Positions 40,436-48,723 of a DNA stretch of 64,000 bases are shown piece after piece (position 1 is the stretch's first letter; every line of letters starts with the position of its first letter). The notes beneath the pieces are model-generated. The model did not search any database. It was not told the origin of the DNA and saw only the letters and a program-made list of their open reading frames with translations. Origin of the DNA: WHSW01 sp963759295. Lineage in GTDB: Bacteria; Actinomycetota; Thermoleophilia; Solirubrobacterales; 70-9. The translations under genes were made by a program, and so were the position numbers. The stretch spans positions 98,225-162,224 of the forward strand of contig CAVWYT010000004.1 in the NCBI GenBank assembly GCA_963759295.1, read 5' to 3'.

Positions 40436-42529
40436 GTGGCACACAAGCCGCCCGACCGAATTCGCAACGTGGCGTTGATCGGCCACCGGGGCAGCGGGAA
40501 GACCAGCCTGGCGGAGGCGATCCTGTTCGAGTCCGGGGTGGTCAACCGGCTCGGCAGCGTCGACGACGGCACGACCGTCTGCGATTTCGAGGCCGATGAG
40601 CGGGAGCGCGGGATGTCGATCGGTGCCGCGGTGACCTCGTTCGAGCACGAAGGCCGCAAGGTGAACATGATCGACACGCCGGGCGAGCCGAGCTTCATCG
40701 CCGACACGCTGGCGACGCTGCGAGTGGTCGACGCGGCGGTCTTCGTCGTCAACGGAGTGATGGGAGTCGAGGTGAACACGGACCGGCTCTGGCGCCGCGC
40801 GGACGACGAGGGACTGGCCCGGCTCGTGTTCGTGAACATGCTCGACCGCGAGCGCGCCGACTTCTTCCGCGCGCTCGAGTCGCTGAAGGCGGCGTTCGGC
40901 GAGCACGTGGTGGCGACCGAGATCCCGATCGGCTCCGAGCACGACCTCCGCGGCGTGGTCGACCTGATCGACATGACCGCGTTCGAGTACTCGGGCGCCG
41001 GCCGCGACAACGCGAAGCAGATCGAGATCCCGGAGGAGCTCGTCGCGCAGGCGGAGGAGTACCGCGAGAAGCTGATGGACGAGGTCGCCGAGAACTCCGA
41101 CGAGCTCATGGAGCGCTACCTCGAGGGCGAGGAGATCTCTCACGAGGAGATCGTCGCCGCGCTCAAGAAGGGCGTCACCGAGGGCCACCTGTTCCCGGTC
41201 ACCTGCGGCGCCGCGACCCACAACCTGGGCACCAACCGGCTGCTCGAAGCGCTGGTCGAGGACCTGCCGTCGCCGGCGCTGCGCGGCGCGGCGAGCGCGA
41301 TCGGCGAGGACGGGGAGCCGGTCGGGATCGAGCCCGACGAGTCGGCGGACCTGCTCGCCCTCGCGTTCAAGACCACCGCCGACCCCTACACCGGGCGGAT
41401 CAACATGCTCCGCGTCTACGCGGGGGTGCTGGGCTCGGACTCCCACGTGCTCAACGTGACCCGCAAGCACAAGGAGCGGATCGGCCAGCTCTCGGCGCCC
41501 GAGGGCAAGGAGATGAGCGCGATAGACGAGCTCGGGCCCGGCGACATCGGCGCGGTCGCGAAGCTGCGCGAGACGCGCGCCGGCGACGTGCTCGCCACCG
41601 GCGAGACCGCAATCCGCTTCCCGGACCTCGAGCTTCCCGCGCCGGTGATGGCGTTCGCCTACGAGCCGAAGTCGAAGGGCGACGAGGAGAAGGCGGCGAC
41701 CGCGATCCGCCGGCTCTCCGAGGAGGACCCGACCCTCGACGTCCACCGCGACCCCGAGACGGGAGAGCAGATCATCGCCGGGCTCACCCAGATCCATGTC
41801 GAGGTGATCGTCGACCGGATCAAGGACCGCTTCGGCGCCGAGATCGAGCTTCATCCGCCACGGGTGCCGTACCTGGAGACGATCCGCAAGCCGGCCAAGG
41901 CCCACGGCCGTTACAAGAAGCAGACCGGCGGCCGCGGCCAGTTCGGCGACTGCCACATCGAGATCGAGCCGAACGAGCACGGGGCGGGCTTCGAGTTCCA
42001 GAACGCGATCAAGGGCGGGGTGATCCCCGGCGGCTACATACCCGCGGTCGAGAAGGGGATCGTCGAGGCGATGGCCGGCGGCGTGGTCGCCGGCTACCCG
42101 ATGAAGGACGTCAAGGTCCGTCTCTACGACGGCCAGCATCACTCGGTCGACTCATCGGAGATGGCGTTCAAGATCGCCGGCTCGATGGCGTTCAAGCAGG
42201 CCGTCGCCGAGGCCGACCCGTACCTGCTCGAGCCGATCATGCTGATGACGATCTCGGTCCCCGACGACGTGGTCGGCGACGTGGTCGGCGACCTCAACTC
42301 GCGCCGCGGGCGTCCGCTGGGAATGGAGCCGAAGGGATCGGCGACCGAGATCAAGGCCGAGGTGCCGATGGCAGAGGTGCTCGACTACGCGCCGGACCTG
42401 CGCGCGATAACTGGCGGCCGCGGCGACTACACGATGGAGTTCGTCCGCTACGAGGAGATCCCCGGTCACCTCGCCGTGAAGGTGATCGCGGAGGCCAACG
42501 CCGGCGAGGAGCAGGGCGTCAAGGCGTAA
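40436..42529 (+). CDS. Elongation factor G-like GTPase (EF-G2 type)
   Basis: 697 residues with EF-G domain order. G1 reads GHRGSGKTSLAEAI (EF-G: GHIDAGKTT), switch I ERGMSIGAA, G3 DTPGEPSF (EF-G: DTPGHVDF), and G4 NMLDRERADF, where the canonical lysine of NKxD is lost. Domain IV has KQTGGRGQFGDCHIEIEP and the end carries GRGDYTMEFVRYEEIPGH. This matches the FusA2-like paralogue of actinobacteria, whose role is unclear. GTG start, TAGATT at 40424-40429, 6 bases upstream. Confidence 0.9.
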   Translation: MAHKPPDRIRNVALIGHRGSGKTSLAEAILFESGVVNRLGSVDDGTTVCDFEADERERGMSIGAAVTSFEHEGRKVNMIDTPGEPSFIADTLATLRVVDAAVFVVNGVMGVEVNTDRLWRRADDEGLARLVFVNMLDRERADFFRALESLKAAFGEHVVATEIPIGSEHDLRGVVDLIDMTAFEYSGAGRDNAKQIEIPEELVAQAEEYREKLMDEVAENSDELMERYLEGEEISHEEIVAALKKGVTEGHLFPVTCGAATHNLGTNRLLEALVEDLPSPALRGAASAIGEDGEPVGIEPDESADLLALAFKTTADPYTGRINMLRVYAGVLGSDSHVLNVTRKHKERIGQLSAPEGKEMSAIDELGPGDIGAVAKLRETRAGDVLATGETAIRFPDLELPAPVMAFAYEPKSKGDEEKAATAIRRLSEEDPTLDVHRDPETGEQIIAGLTQIHVEVIVDRIKDRFGAEIELHPPRVPYLETIRKPAKAHGRYKKQTGGRGQFGDCHIEIEPNEHGAGFEFQNAIKGGVIPGGYIPAVEKGIVEAMAGGVVAGYPMKDVKVRLYDGQHHSVDSSEMAFKIAGSMAFKQAVAEADPYLLEPIMLMTISVPDDVVGDVVGDLNSRRGRPLGMEPKGSATEIKAEVPMAEVLDYAPDLRAITGGRGDYTMEFVRYEEIPGHLAVKVIAEANAGEEQGVKA

Positions 42530-42599
42530 CCGAGGGGGCATGGAGACGGGGGGCCGCGCCTCGGGTGGGCCCCGACGGCGCTGCTACGTTGACGCGGTC

Positions 42600-43178
42600 A
42601 TGGAAGCGAACGAGGAGTTTCGAGCCTGCGCGGTCTGCGGGCGCACGATTCTGCGCGGCGAGCGGGCCTCCGATTACGTCGACGGCAACGGGAGCGAAGC
42701 GCTCGTCTGCGTGCTCTGCAAGCCGCGCGCCGAGGCGTCGGGCTGGGTCCCGGCCGCCTACGCCGACACGGTCACGAGCCAGGAGGGCGGACGGCGACGC
42801 GTGAGCCTCGCCGCGGGCCTGCGCGAGCGCTTCGCGCGCCGCGCCGAGCGCGACGCCGAGGACGGGGACAAGGAAAAGGGCGAGGTCGAGCCGCTGCCCG
42901 AGCCTCCGGACCCGCTCGAAGTCTTCAACGCGAGCGGTGAGGCGCGCACGGTCGCCGGCCTGGTGCGCTCGCTCGGCGAGCCGCGTGTCTCGGTGCGCGA
43001 GGCGGGAGGGGGGGAGGCGGTGATCGTTGTCGCCTGGGACCTGTCGTGGTACCGATGGCGGGTGAGCAACGACGAGGTCCACGAGCTGGCGAAGGGCAAC
43101 GAGATCGAAGAGCTGCCGCTCGAGGATCGCGCCTGGAACGCGAGCGCCGCCGACGACGGGACGCTCAGCCTTGGCTGA
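42600..43178 (+). CDS. Protein with N-terminal four-cysteine zinc ribbon, unknown function
   Basis: 192 residues. CAVCGRTILRGE and LVCVLCKPRAEASGW supply two CxxC pairs about 30 residues apart. The middle is charged and likely disordered (AERDAEDGDKEKGEVEP), and the C-terminal part is a small beta-rich domain (VIVVAWDLSWYRWRV). TACGTT at 42585-42590 ends 9 bases before this ATG, preferred over ATG 42540. It overlaps the RNase HI gene by 8 bases. Function not assigned. Confidence 0.7.
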   Translation: MEANEEFRACAVCGRTILRGERASDYVDGNGSEALVCVLCKPRAEASGWVPAAYADTVTSQEGGRRRVSLAAGLRERFARRAERDAEDGDKEKGEVEPLPEPPDPLEVFNASGEARTVAGLVRSLGEPRVSVREAGGGEAVIVVAWDLSWYRWRVSNDEVHELAKGNEIEELPLEDRAWNASAADDGTLSLG

Positions 43179-43599
43179 TCGCACCGAGCCGCATCCGCGG
43201 CTCGTCGTTCACGTCGACGGCGGCGCGAGGGGGAATCCCGGCCCGGCGGCGATCGCGGCCGTGCTCACGACCCCTGCCGGCGAGCCGATCTTCAGCGAGG
43301 GCCGGGCGATCGGGCCGGCGACGAACAACGTCGCCGAGTATCGGGCGCTGCTGCTCGGAATCGAGCGCGCCCGGGCGCTCGGAGCGCGCGAGGTCGAGCT
43401 GGTCGGGGACTCCGAGCTGGTCGTCAAGCAGGTCAAGGGCGAGTACCGGGTCAAGGAAGCCGGCCTGCGGGAGCTGCACGGCGAGGTCCGCGAGGCGCTG
43501 GCGGGATTCGATCGCTGGTCGATCCGGCACGTGCGCCGCGAGCACAACGCCGACGCCGACGACCTCGTCAATCGCACGCTCGACGAGGCGGTCGGCTGA
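43171..43599 (+). CDS. Ribonuclease HI family protein
   Basis: 142 residues. HVDGGARGNPGPAAIAAVL (first Asp), NNVAEYRALLLGIERA (Glu), LVGDSELVVKQVKGEY (Asp), and REHNADADDLVNRTLDEA (last Asp) give the DEDD active site of RNase H. It removes RNA from RNA/DNA hybrids. TTG start inside the preceding gene. Confidence 0.92.
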   Translation: MADRTEPHPRLVVHVDGGARGNPGPAAIAAVLTTPAGEPIFSEGRAIGPATNNVAEYRALLLGIERARALGAREVELVGDSELVVKQVKGEYRVKEAGLRELHGEVREALAGFDRWSIRHVRREHNADADDLVNRTLDEAVG

Positions 43600-43693
43600 C
43601 GAACCTCCGCGGCCGTCACTCGGTCGCAGGCCGGTGGAGATTGTCGCCCGCGAAGCCTTCTCGGCGAGCGCTCGACGGCCGGCCGAGCCCCGC

Positions 43694-43699
43694 TAGACT
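43694..43699 (+). promoter_or_regulatory. -10 box for tRNA-Gly
   Basis: TAGACT ends 10 bases before the first base of the tRNA, fitting transcription starting just ahead of the mature 5' end. Confidence 0.5.
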
Positions 43700-43709
43700 C
43701 AGCGACCGC

Positions 43710-43783
43710 GCGGCTGTAGCTCAGTTGGCTAGAGCGTCTGCTTGCCATGCAGAAGGTCGTGGGTTCGAATCCCATCAGCCGCT
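43710..43783 (+). tRNA. tRNA-Gly (anticodon GCC)
   Basis: A 74-base cloverleaf: acceptor GCGGCTG pairs with CAGCCGC, D arm GCTCAGTTGGCTAGAGC, anticodon arm CTGC-TTGCCAT-GCAG with GCC at the anticodon, T arm GTGGGTTCGAATCCCAT. Discriminator T; CCA is not encoded. Its 3' end is the reference copy of the repeat found at 46796-46813 and 52806-52830. Confidence 0.96.
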
Positions 43784-43833
43784 TCCCCGCATTCCGGATG
43801 GATACTGGGGACGTACCCGGAACACAAAGGCCG

Positions 43834-43869
43834 CCGCGGCGCGGCGCTCAACCGCGGCGCGGCGCTCAC
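43834..43869. repeat. 18-bp tandem duplication across a stop codon
   Basis: CCGCGGCGCGGCGCTCA(A/C) occurs twice in direct succession (43834-43851, 43852-43869). The second copy contains the stop codon of the minus-strand DUF1295 gene, and the first copy supplies another in-frame stop 18 bases later. Confidence 0.7.
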
Positions 43870-44648
43870 CGCGCGCGGCGCCGCGGGAAGAACCCACTCG
43901 TGCGCTGCACATACGCCGCGTACCCCGGCCGCCGAGTTCCGATCGACTGCTCGAGCAGCCGCGCCCCGCTCACCCGGATCAGCAGCACGCTCATGACCAG
44001 GGGTCCCACGATCGTCCACCACGCGCTCCCCGTCGCCAGGGCCACGAGGTAGAGCCCCCACCACACGCTGAAGTCGCCGAAGTAGTTGGGGTGGCGCGTC
44101 CAGCTCCACAGCCCGCGATCCATGACCTGCCCCCGGTTTGCCGGGTCGGCCTTGAAGCGCTCGAGCTGTGCGTCGCCGACCGTCTCGAAGAAGAAGCCGA
44201 GCGCCCAGGCGGCGACCCCGAGCCAGTCGAGCCACACAAGCCCGTGCGGCGAGGCGTCGAACTGTCCAGCCTGCACAGGCAGCGATACGACCCACATCAG
44301 CAGCCCTTGCAGCCAGAAGACGCTCCACAGGGAGCGCAGCGGCCAGCGGTCTCCATGGCGCTCGCGCATCTTCCGGTAGCGGAAGTCCTCGCCCTTGCCG
44401 AGGTTGCGCCGCGCGAGGTGGATTGTGAGGCGCAGGCCCCAGACCGTCGTCAGGGCTGCGAGCAGCAGCTCGCGGGCGGGCGAACCGTCCGCCACCACGT
44501 AGGTCACCCACGCGATCACCACGAAGCCGGCGCCCCAGAAGATGTCGACGATCGAGCTGTCGCGCGCCGCGACGCTGAGCGCCCAGAGCGCCGTCGTCAG
44601 CGCGAAGACGACCGCGAGGTTCAGCAGGAGGATCGCGACGCCACTCAC
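43866..44648 (-). CDS. DUF1295 membrane protein (steroid 5-alpha-reductase/ICMT-like)
   Basis: 260 residues, about six or seven membrane helices. The C-terminal signature RGLWSWTRHPNYFGDFSVWWG (split here as LWSWTRHPNYFGDF and WWGLYLVAL) is the hallmark of the DUF1295/isoprenylcysteine-methyltransferase-like superfamily, whose members reduce or methylate membrane lipids. Last gene of the heliorhodopsin operon: its GTG overlaps the acyltransferase stop (GTGA). The reaction is unknown; a lipid or isoprenoid substrate is an inference from family and neighbours. Confidence 0.88.
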   Translation of the reverse strand: MSGVAILLLNLAVVFALTTALWALSVAARDSSIVDIFWGAGFVVIAWVTYVVADGSPARELLLAALTTVWGLRLTIHLARRNLGKGEDFRYRKMRERHGDRWPLRSLWSVFWLQGLLMWVVSLPVQAGQFDASPHGLVWLDWLGVAAWALGFFFETVGDAQLERFKADPANRGQVMDRGLWSWTRHPNYFGDFSVWWGLYLVALATGSAWWTIVGPLVMSVLLIRVSGARLLEQSIGTRRPGYAAYVQRTSGFFPRRRAR

Positions 44649-45718
44649 GTGTGCTCCGCGGCCGCGGGCTCCGCGCGCTCGGGCGCGGTGAGGCGCGCGC
44701 CGACCCACGCGTCCATCTCAACCCAGAGATCGTCGAGCCAGCGCACCCGCTCCTCCGCGCCGGCCGGAACCGTCGCCCGCGGGATTCGCGTGAAGCGCAC
44801 GCGGATCCGCCGGCCGACCAGGGCGCCGCTCCAGATGTCGGAGATCAGCCGCAGGCCGTCGAGGCCTTGGTGTGCGAGCACGACGACATCGGCCTCGGCC
44901 GCGCCGTCGAGCACCGCGAACACCCCGCCGACCTTCGGGGGGAGCAGGTGCTGTACGCCCGCCATGCGATCCGCCCGCTCGGGGTCACGCTCGGCGATCC
45001 GCGCGAGCGCGGTGGCGCGCCGCTCGGGCGTGAAGCGCGCCCCCTCCGGATACAGGAGCACCCCGTCCCTCGGGCCCATCCCGGTCGCGAGGCGCCGCAC
45101 GTTCTCGCGCTCCACGGCCTCGCCGGTGCCGCGGCGCACGAAGTAGTTCGGCAGGCGGCGGCCGGCGACGTCGAGGCACGGGTCGGCGAGCAGCTCGCGC
45201 TTGAGCACGTAGCGCAGCCGCACGCGCGCTCGACGCGCGACGAGCACCGACGGCAGCAGGTTGTCGACGATGCTCGCGTGGCGGACCAAAACGATCACCG
45301 GCCCCGGCGTGACGAGCGCCTGCCCGGCGACCTCGAGTTGGAGTCCGAATAGCCCGCGCACCGCCGCGAAGAGCCAGCCCGCCCACACCTGCTGAAAGCG
45401 CCAGGTCCACTCGGCCATCCAGGCGCGACGCCGGCCGAGGCCCGCCGCCAGCCAGACGCCGAGCAGCGCGAGCAAACCCGCGGCCTCCGCGGTCAGGTAG
45501 ACCCACAGGAAGCAGAGCAGGCGGGTCGCGACCCAGGGCACCCGGCGCGTGGCCCAGCGAACGAGGTCGAGCGCGAGCGCGATCACCAACAGCACCGGGA
45601 AGAGCACAGTCACGAGCACGAGGCCGATGACGCGCGGCGAGATCGTCTTCACGCGCCGGGCGATCGTCTCGCCGCGGGCCTCGCCGAAGCCGCCGCGCTC
45701 GATCGCCGAGGCGCCCAA
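44645..45718 (-). CDS. PlsC-type acyltransferase in the heliorhodopsin operon
   Basis: 357 residues. N-terminal membrane segments at about 28-52 and 68-92, then acyltransferase block I VRHASIVDNLLP (HX4D: H, D), block II region NYFVRRGTGEAV and block III YPEGARFTP. It would acylate a glycerolipid or related acceptor at the cytoplasmic face. TTG 45718 lies 3 bases after the heliorhodopsin stop. GTG 45652 (KTISPRVIGLVL) is an alternative start. Its stop overlaps the DUF1295 start, so the three genes form one transcription unit. Confidence 0.88.
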   Translation of the reverse strand: MGASAIERGGFGEARGETIARRVKTISPRVIGLVLVTVLFPVLLVIALALDLVRWATRRVPWVATRLLCFLWVYLTAEAAGLLALLGVWLAAGLGRRRAWMAEWTWRFQQVWAGWLFAAVRGLFGLQLEVAGQALVTPGPVIVLVRHASIVDNLLPSVLVARRARVRLRYVLKRELLADPCLDVAGRRLPNYFVRRGTGEAVERENVRRLATGMGPRDGVLLYPEGARFTPERRATALARIAERDPERADRMAGVQHLLPPKVGGVFAVLDGAAEADVVVLAHQGLDGLRLISDIWSGALVGRRIRVRFTRIPRATVPAGAEERVRWLDDLWVEMDAWVGARLTAPERAEPAAAEHT

Positions 45719-45721
45719 TGC

Positions 45722-46507
45722 TCAGCCGCCCGCGAGCGCGCCCGCGTAGACCTGCCACGCCAGCGCGCTCTTCGCGACCAGGCTCAGGAACAGGTACACC
45801 CGCTCGGCGAACACCGGGTCCGCCCAGCGGCCGCGCCCGCGGTACTGCAGCCACATGTTGATCGCGAACGTGTTGAAGAGCAGGAACAGGGTGATGAAGA
45901 TCGCGACGACAAAGCCGGGAACGCCGTTGCCGTCGGTGGCGGAGACGATGAGCTGGGCGGAGATCGCGATCCACGGCACGGCGCCGACGACGCATCCGTA
46001 GACGAACGGCCGCCAGTCGACCTCGTCGCGGTCGGCGTTCACCTGCTCCTGCACGAGCCCGAACAGGATCATCGCCGCGTTCGCGCCGAACAGGGCGATC
46101 AGGGCGACGAGCTCGCTGACCCCGGCGAGCATCGCGATGAGCACGATCATGAGCGACGCGCTGATCGAGTACTCCCACCAGCGCGCCGGATTGATCCCGC
46201 GAGCGACGTTCGCCTCGTACCAGCGGCGCGGCCGTCCGCCGCTCAGGGCCAGGTGGTCAATCGCGGCGAGGAACAGGAACGCGGCGACCAGCCAGTCGAT
46301 GCGCACGGTGCCGAGGCTCGCGGCGCCGTACTCGCCGGCGCCGGGCGCGCCGACCAGGAACGACGCCGTGACGGGGAGCGACGCGGCCGTCGCGACCGCC
46401 AGCAAGACGACCGCCTGCACCGCGTGCGCTGAGCCGACGATCACGTTCAGACGGCGCAACCGGGAGGCCGCCGCGGCGTCGAGCTGGGCCGGCGCGGGGT
46501 CGGGCAT
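45722..46507 (-). CDS. Heliorhodopsin
   Basis: 261 residues, seven membrane helices. Helix C carries ARWWEYSISASLMIVLIA with counterion E112, and helix G carries SLVAKSALAWQVYAGAL with retinal Schiff-base lysine K246. The polar-cluster histidines of the family are at H28 and H85. LFGANAAMILFGLVQE and VPGFVVAIFI also match the heliorhodopsin 48C12 pattern, so this is not a type-1 pump. Family members have an inverted membrane topology, a long photocycle and no ion transport; a light-sensing role is supposed. TAGGCT on the minus strand (46520-46515) ends 7 bases before the ATG. No retinal-synthesis gene is in the window. Confidence 0.96.
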   Translation of the reverse strand: MPDPAPAQLDAAAASRLRRLNVIVGSAHAVQAVVLLAVATAASLPVTASFLVGAPGAGEYGAASLGTVRIDWLVAAFLFLAAIDHLALSGGRPRRWYEANVARGINPARWWEYSISASLMIVLIAMLAGVSELVALIALFGANAAMILFGLVQEQVNADRDEVDWRPFVYGCVVGAVPWIAISAQLIVSATDGNGVPGFVVAIFITLFLLFNTFAINMWLQYRGRGRWADPVFAERVYLFLSLVAKSALAWQVYAGALAGG

Positions 46508-46987
46508 GTTCCCAGCCTACGGGCGGGCGAGAGCAACGGTCGCTTCGCGCCCGGACGATCATGGTTCGATTTCCGGAAGGCGCCTAGGCTTCGCCAACGC
46601 GGGCCACTACCCCCGCTCGATCCCATACCGCCACGGCGGCTCCTCTGCGGACGGGAAGTCGAACTGGCTCGCGCCCACGAGCCTCTCCAGCGAGCTACCG
46701 CCCAGCCTCTCAGCGGCGGCTCGAAAACTGGTAACAGACCTGGTAGCAGCGGCTCCGTGGTCCGCATGACACAAGCCAGATGGCGGGGATTTCGCTCCCA
46801 TCAGCCGCTTCCCATTGCAGAGCCAGATCCGGCCTCGGCTCGGCTTCCGCCCTGGCCCGGTAGTGGCCCAAACGGCCTCGTAGCAGCTGCGGGGACGAGG
46901 GACGGGCCTCCTGGCTTGACCGCGTTGACAGCCCCTCCGAGTCGGCGTAACGTCCGCTGATGTTCAGCGCGAGAGCGGGAGGACAAG
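46508..46987. other. 480-base junction between two accessory blocks
   Basis: No convincing gene. It holds the heliorhodopsin promoter, a short direct repeat CTGGTAACAG/CTGGTAGCAG (46728-46737 and 46740-46749), the tRNA-end repeat at 46796-46813, and a normal Shine-Dalgarno for the next gene. A 64-codon minus-strand reading frame (46607-46801) has no recognisable features. Confidence 0.5.
46783..46813 (+). repeat. Attachment-site-like copy of the tRNA-Gly 3' end
   Basis: TCCCATCAGCCGCTTCCC at 46796-46813 is identical to 43770-43787, which is the last 14 bases of tRNA-Gly plus 4 flanking bases. The bases before it (GGGGATTTCGC) differ from the tRNA but are shared with the copy at 52806. This is the arrangement of an attR-type site, without an integrase nearby. 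Confidence 0.65.
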
Positions 46988-47374
46988 ATGCGACGATTCA
47001 GGATTCTGCTGGTCCTGGCGGCCGTATTGGTGTTGTCACTGGCGATGGTCAGCCTCTCAGGCGCCAAGCGGGGCGGCCTCAGTGCCGGCCAGCTCGATTC
47101 ACACGGATGGACATGCTTCGACGTGCCGAGCCTGGGTGTTCACTGCTCGCCACCGGGCCAGCCGTGGCCGCCGACTAAGCCACACCAGCAACTCAAGTAC
47201 TTCTTCCACACGACCGAACCGACGTCGACCGTCCCCGACTTCACCGGGACGGAGTCACTCCTTCGGGATGACCACTTCCACGGGCAGCCCTGCCCGACCG
47301 AGGGCGGGGAGTACACCAACCTCGGCTTTTTGAACTTGCCCAACTATTGGGGCTGCCACCGGCAGTTGCCGTAG
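46988..47374 (+). CDS. Secreted protein of unknown function
   Basis: 128 residues with a signal peptide (FRILLVLAAVLVLSLAMVSL, cleavage near SGA). The mature part has conserved-looking Cys and Trp: GWTCFDVPSLGVHCSPPG, GTESLLRDDHFHGQPCPTEG and NYWGCHRQLP, suggesting two disulfides. Similar small exported proteins occur in actinobacteria; none has a known role to my knowledge. GGGAGGACAAG before the ATG is the Shine-Dalgarno. Confidence 0.75.
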   Translation: MRRFRILLVLAAVLVLSLAMVSLSGAKRGGLSAGQLDSHGWTCFDVPSLGVHCSPPGQPWPPTKPHQQLKYFFHTTEPTSTVPDFTGTESLLRDDHFHGQPCPTEGGEYTNLGFLNLPNYWGCHRQLP

Positions 47375-47514
47375 AGCGGGCTGAACTGACCGGGAGTTCC
47401 GGGTGGCTGCCGCCGCCCGGAGCACCCGGTAGCGCGGACTAGCTTGGCTGCGCCTCCCTGTCGCCCGCTTGATCGAGCTTGCGATCGAGCGCGTCGAGCC
47501 TGGCTGCAATCGCC

Positions 47515-47832
47515 CTAGAAGATGGGTTCCACACTGTCGATCAGCGGCAGCGCCTCCTCCATCGAGTAGGTGGCGTGGATCTTCACCGTGTTCCACTGCA
47601 TGAGGCGGCTCTGCAAGGCGAAGTTCCGGACCGAATCAATGTCGTCCGCCTCGACGACGGCGAGGATGATGTGGTCCGGACCGAAGATGCGCATCGTGAC
47701 GATATTGACGCCGAGCTGCTCGGCGAGCTGCGGGATCTGGCCCGCGCCCTCCTTCATCATTTGCCGCGTCTGGGCATTGGCGGTCGGGCAGAGGTCGGGC
47801 GGATGCTCGGCGATGACGGCGAACGTTGCCAT
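47515..47832 (-). CDS. DUF3303-like ferredoxin-fold small protein
   Basis: 105 residues, one alpha/beta-barrel-like domain: ATFAVIAEHPPDLCPTANAQ, QMMKEGAGQIPQLAEQLGV, FGPDHIILAVVEADDID, and a C-terminal SMEEALPLIDSVEPIF. The pattern is that of DUF3303/stress-responsive dimeric barrel proteins. Function unknown. GGAGGTTCCCA precedes the ATG. The 213 bases between this start and the divergent aquaporin hold no clear gene. Confidence 0.75.
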   Translation of the reverse strand: MATFAVIAEHPPDLCPTANAQTRQMMKEGAGQIPQLAEQLGVNIVTMRIFGPDHIILAVVEADDIDSVRNFALQSRLMQWNTVKIHATYSMEEALPLIDSVEPIF

Positions 47833-48045
47833 TGGGAACCTCCGTGGGGTAGCCGGATTGCGACATCGCCCGCCAGTATCCCGCTTTGGGCCGTGACCTA
47901 ACCGAGCAGGAGCTATGGAACGCCGAATGGCGGCGACGACGCAGTTCCCGACCTCGGTCATCTCCTCCACGTCAACCGTGAACTCGTCAAATGACTGGTC
48001 GTAATCGAAGAACTTCGCACGAGTCCCTCGAGTAGGTTCCCGGCG

Positions 48046-48723
48046 ATGGCTCGCCCGGATCTTCGTCGCCGTGCCGTCGCCGAGGCGCTGGCGACCTTCG
48101 CGCTTGTCTTCGCAGGCTGCGGGGCCATCATCGCCAACGCTCAAGGCGGCGGGCTGGGGACTGTCGGGATCGCGCTCGTCTTCGGTCTGATCATCATGGT
48201 CATGGTCGACGCGACCGGGCATCTGTCGGGGGCGCACATCAACCCGGCGGTCACCGTCGCGTTCACGGTCACCCGGCATTTCCCGAAGACGGACGCCATC
48301 GCCTACGTGGCGGCCCAGCTCGCGGGCGCGATTGCCGGGGCGCTGCTGCTCTTGGCGGTCTGGCCCGATCAACCGGCGAACCTCGGGACAACGACTCCAA
48401 GCGTGGGTGTGGGGTCGGCGCTCGTCTACGAGACGGCGATGACCGCGTTTCTCATGTTCGTGATCATCGCCGTCGCGACCGACACTCGCGCGGTCGGAGC
48501 CGCCGCAGCCATCGCCATCGGAGGGACTGTCGGCCTCGATGCCCTCTTCGGGGGACCCATCACGGGGGCGTCGATGAACCCTGCGCGCTCGTTCGGTCCG
48601 GCTCTCGCTTCTGGTGAGTGGTCCGACTTCTGGATCTACATCGTCGGACCGGTCGTCGGCGCGGCGCTCGGCGCGTTCGCCTACCAGCTCGTTCGCGGCG
48701 AACACCCGGAGAGCGGGCGCTGA
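48046..48723 (+). CDS. Aquaporin/MIP-family channel, arsC-linked
   Basis: 225 residues, six membrane helices and both half-helix motifs: SGAHINPAVT and GASMNPARSFGP. In Sinorhizobium an aquaglyceroporin next to arsC (AqpS) lets arsenite leave the cell, and the 3-base overlap with arsC here suggests the same job. The window has no arsR, arsB or acr3. ATG with TAGGTT at 48033-48038, 7 bases upstream. Confidence 0.92.
   Translation: MARPDLRRRAVAEALATFALVFAGCGAIIANAQGGGLGTVGIALVFGLIIMVMVDATGHLSGAHINPAVTVAFTVTRHFPKTDAIAYVAAQLAGAIAGALLLLAVWPDQPANLGTTTPSVGVGSALVYETAMTAFLMFVIIAVATDTRAVGAAAAIAIGGTVGLDALFGGPITGASMNPARSFGPALASGEWSDFWIYIVGPVVGAALGAFAYQLVRGEHPESGR

Noticed and set aside
46607..46801. Small minus-strand protein in the 46.5-47 kb gap
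   Set aside because: 64 codons, no Shine-Dalgarno or -10 box at the right distance, no recognisable features, and it overlaps the attachment-like repeat.
46783..46813. A second tRNA gene
   Set aside because: Only the 3' end of tRNA-Gly is repeated; there is no D arm or anticodon arm before it.
47840..48705. Long minus-strand frame continuing upstream of the DUF3303-like gene across the aquaporin
   Set aside because: The residues before MATFAVIAEH have no protein character, and a strong Shine-Dalgarno sits directly before that ATG.
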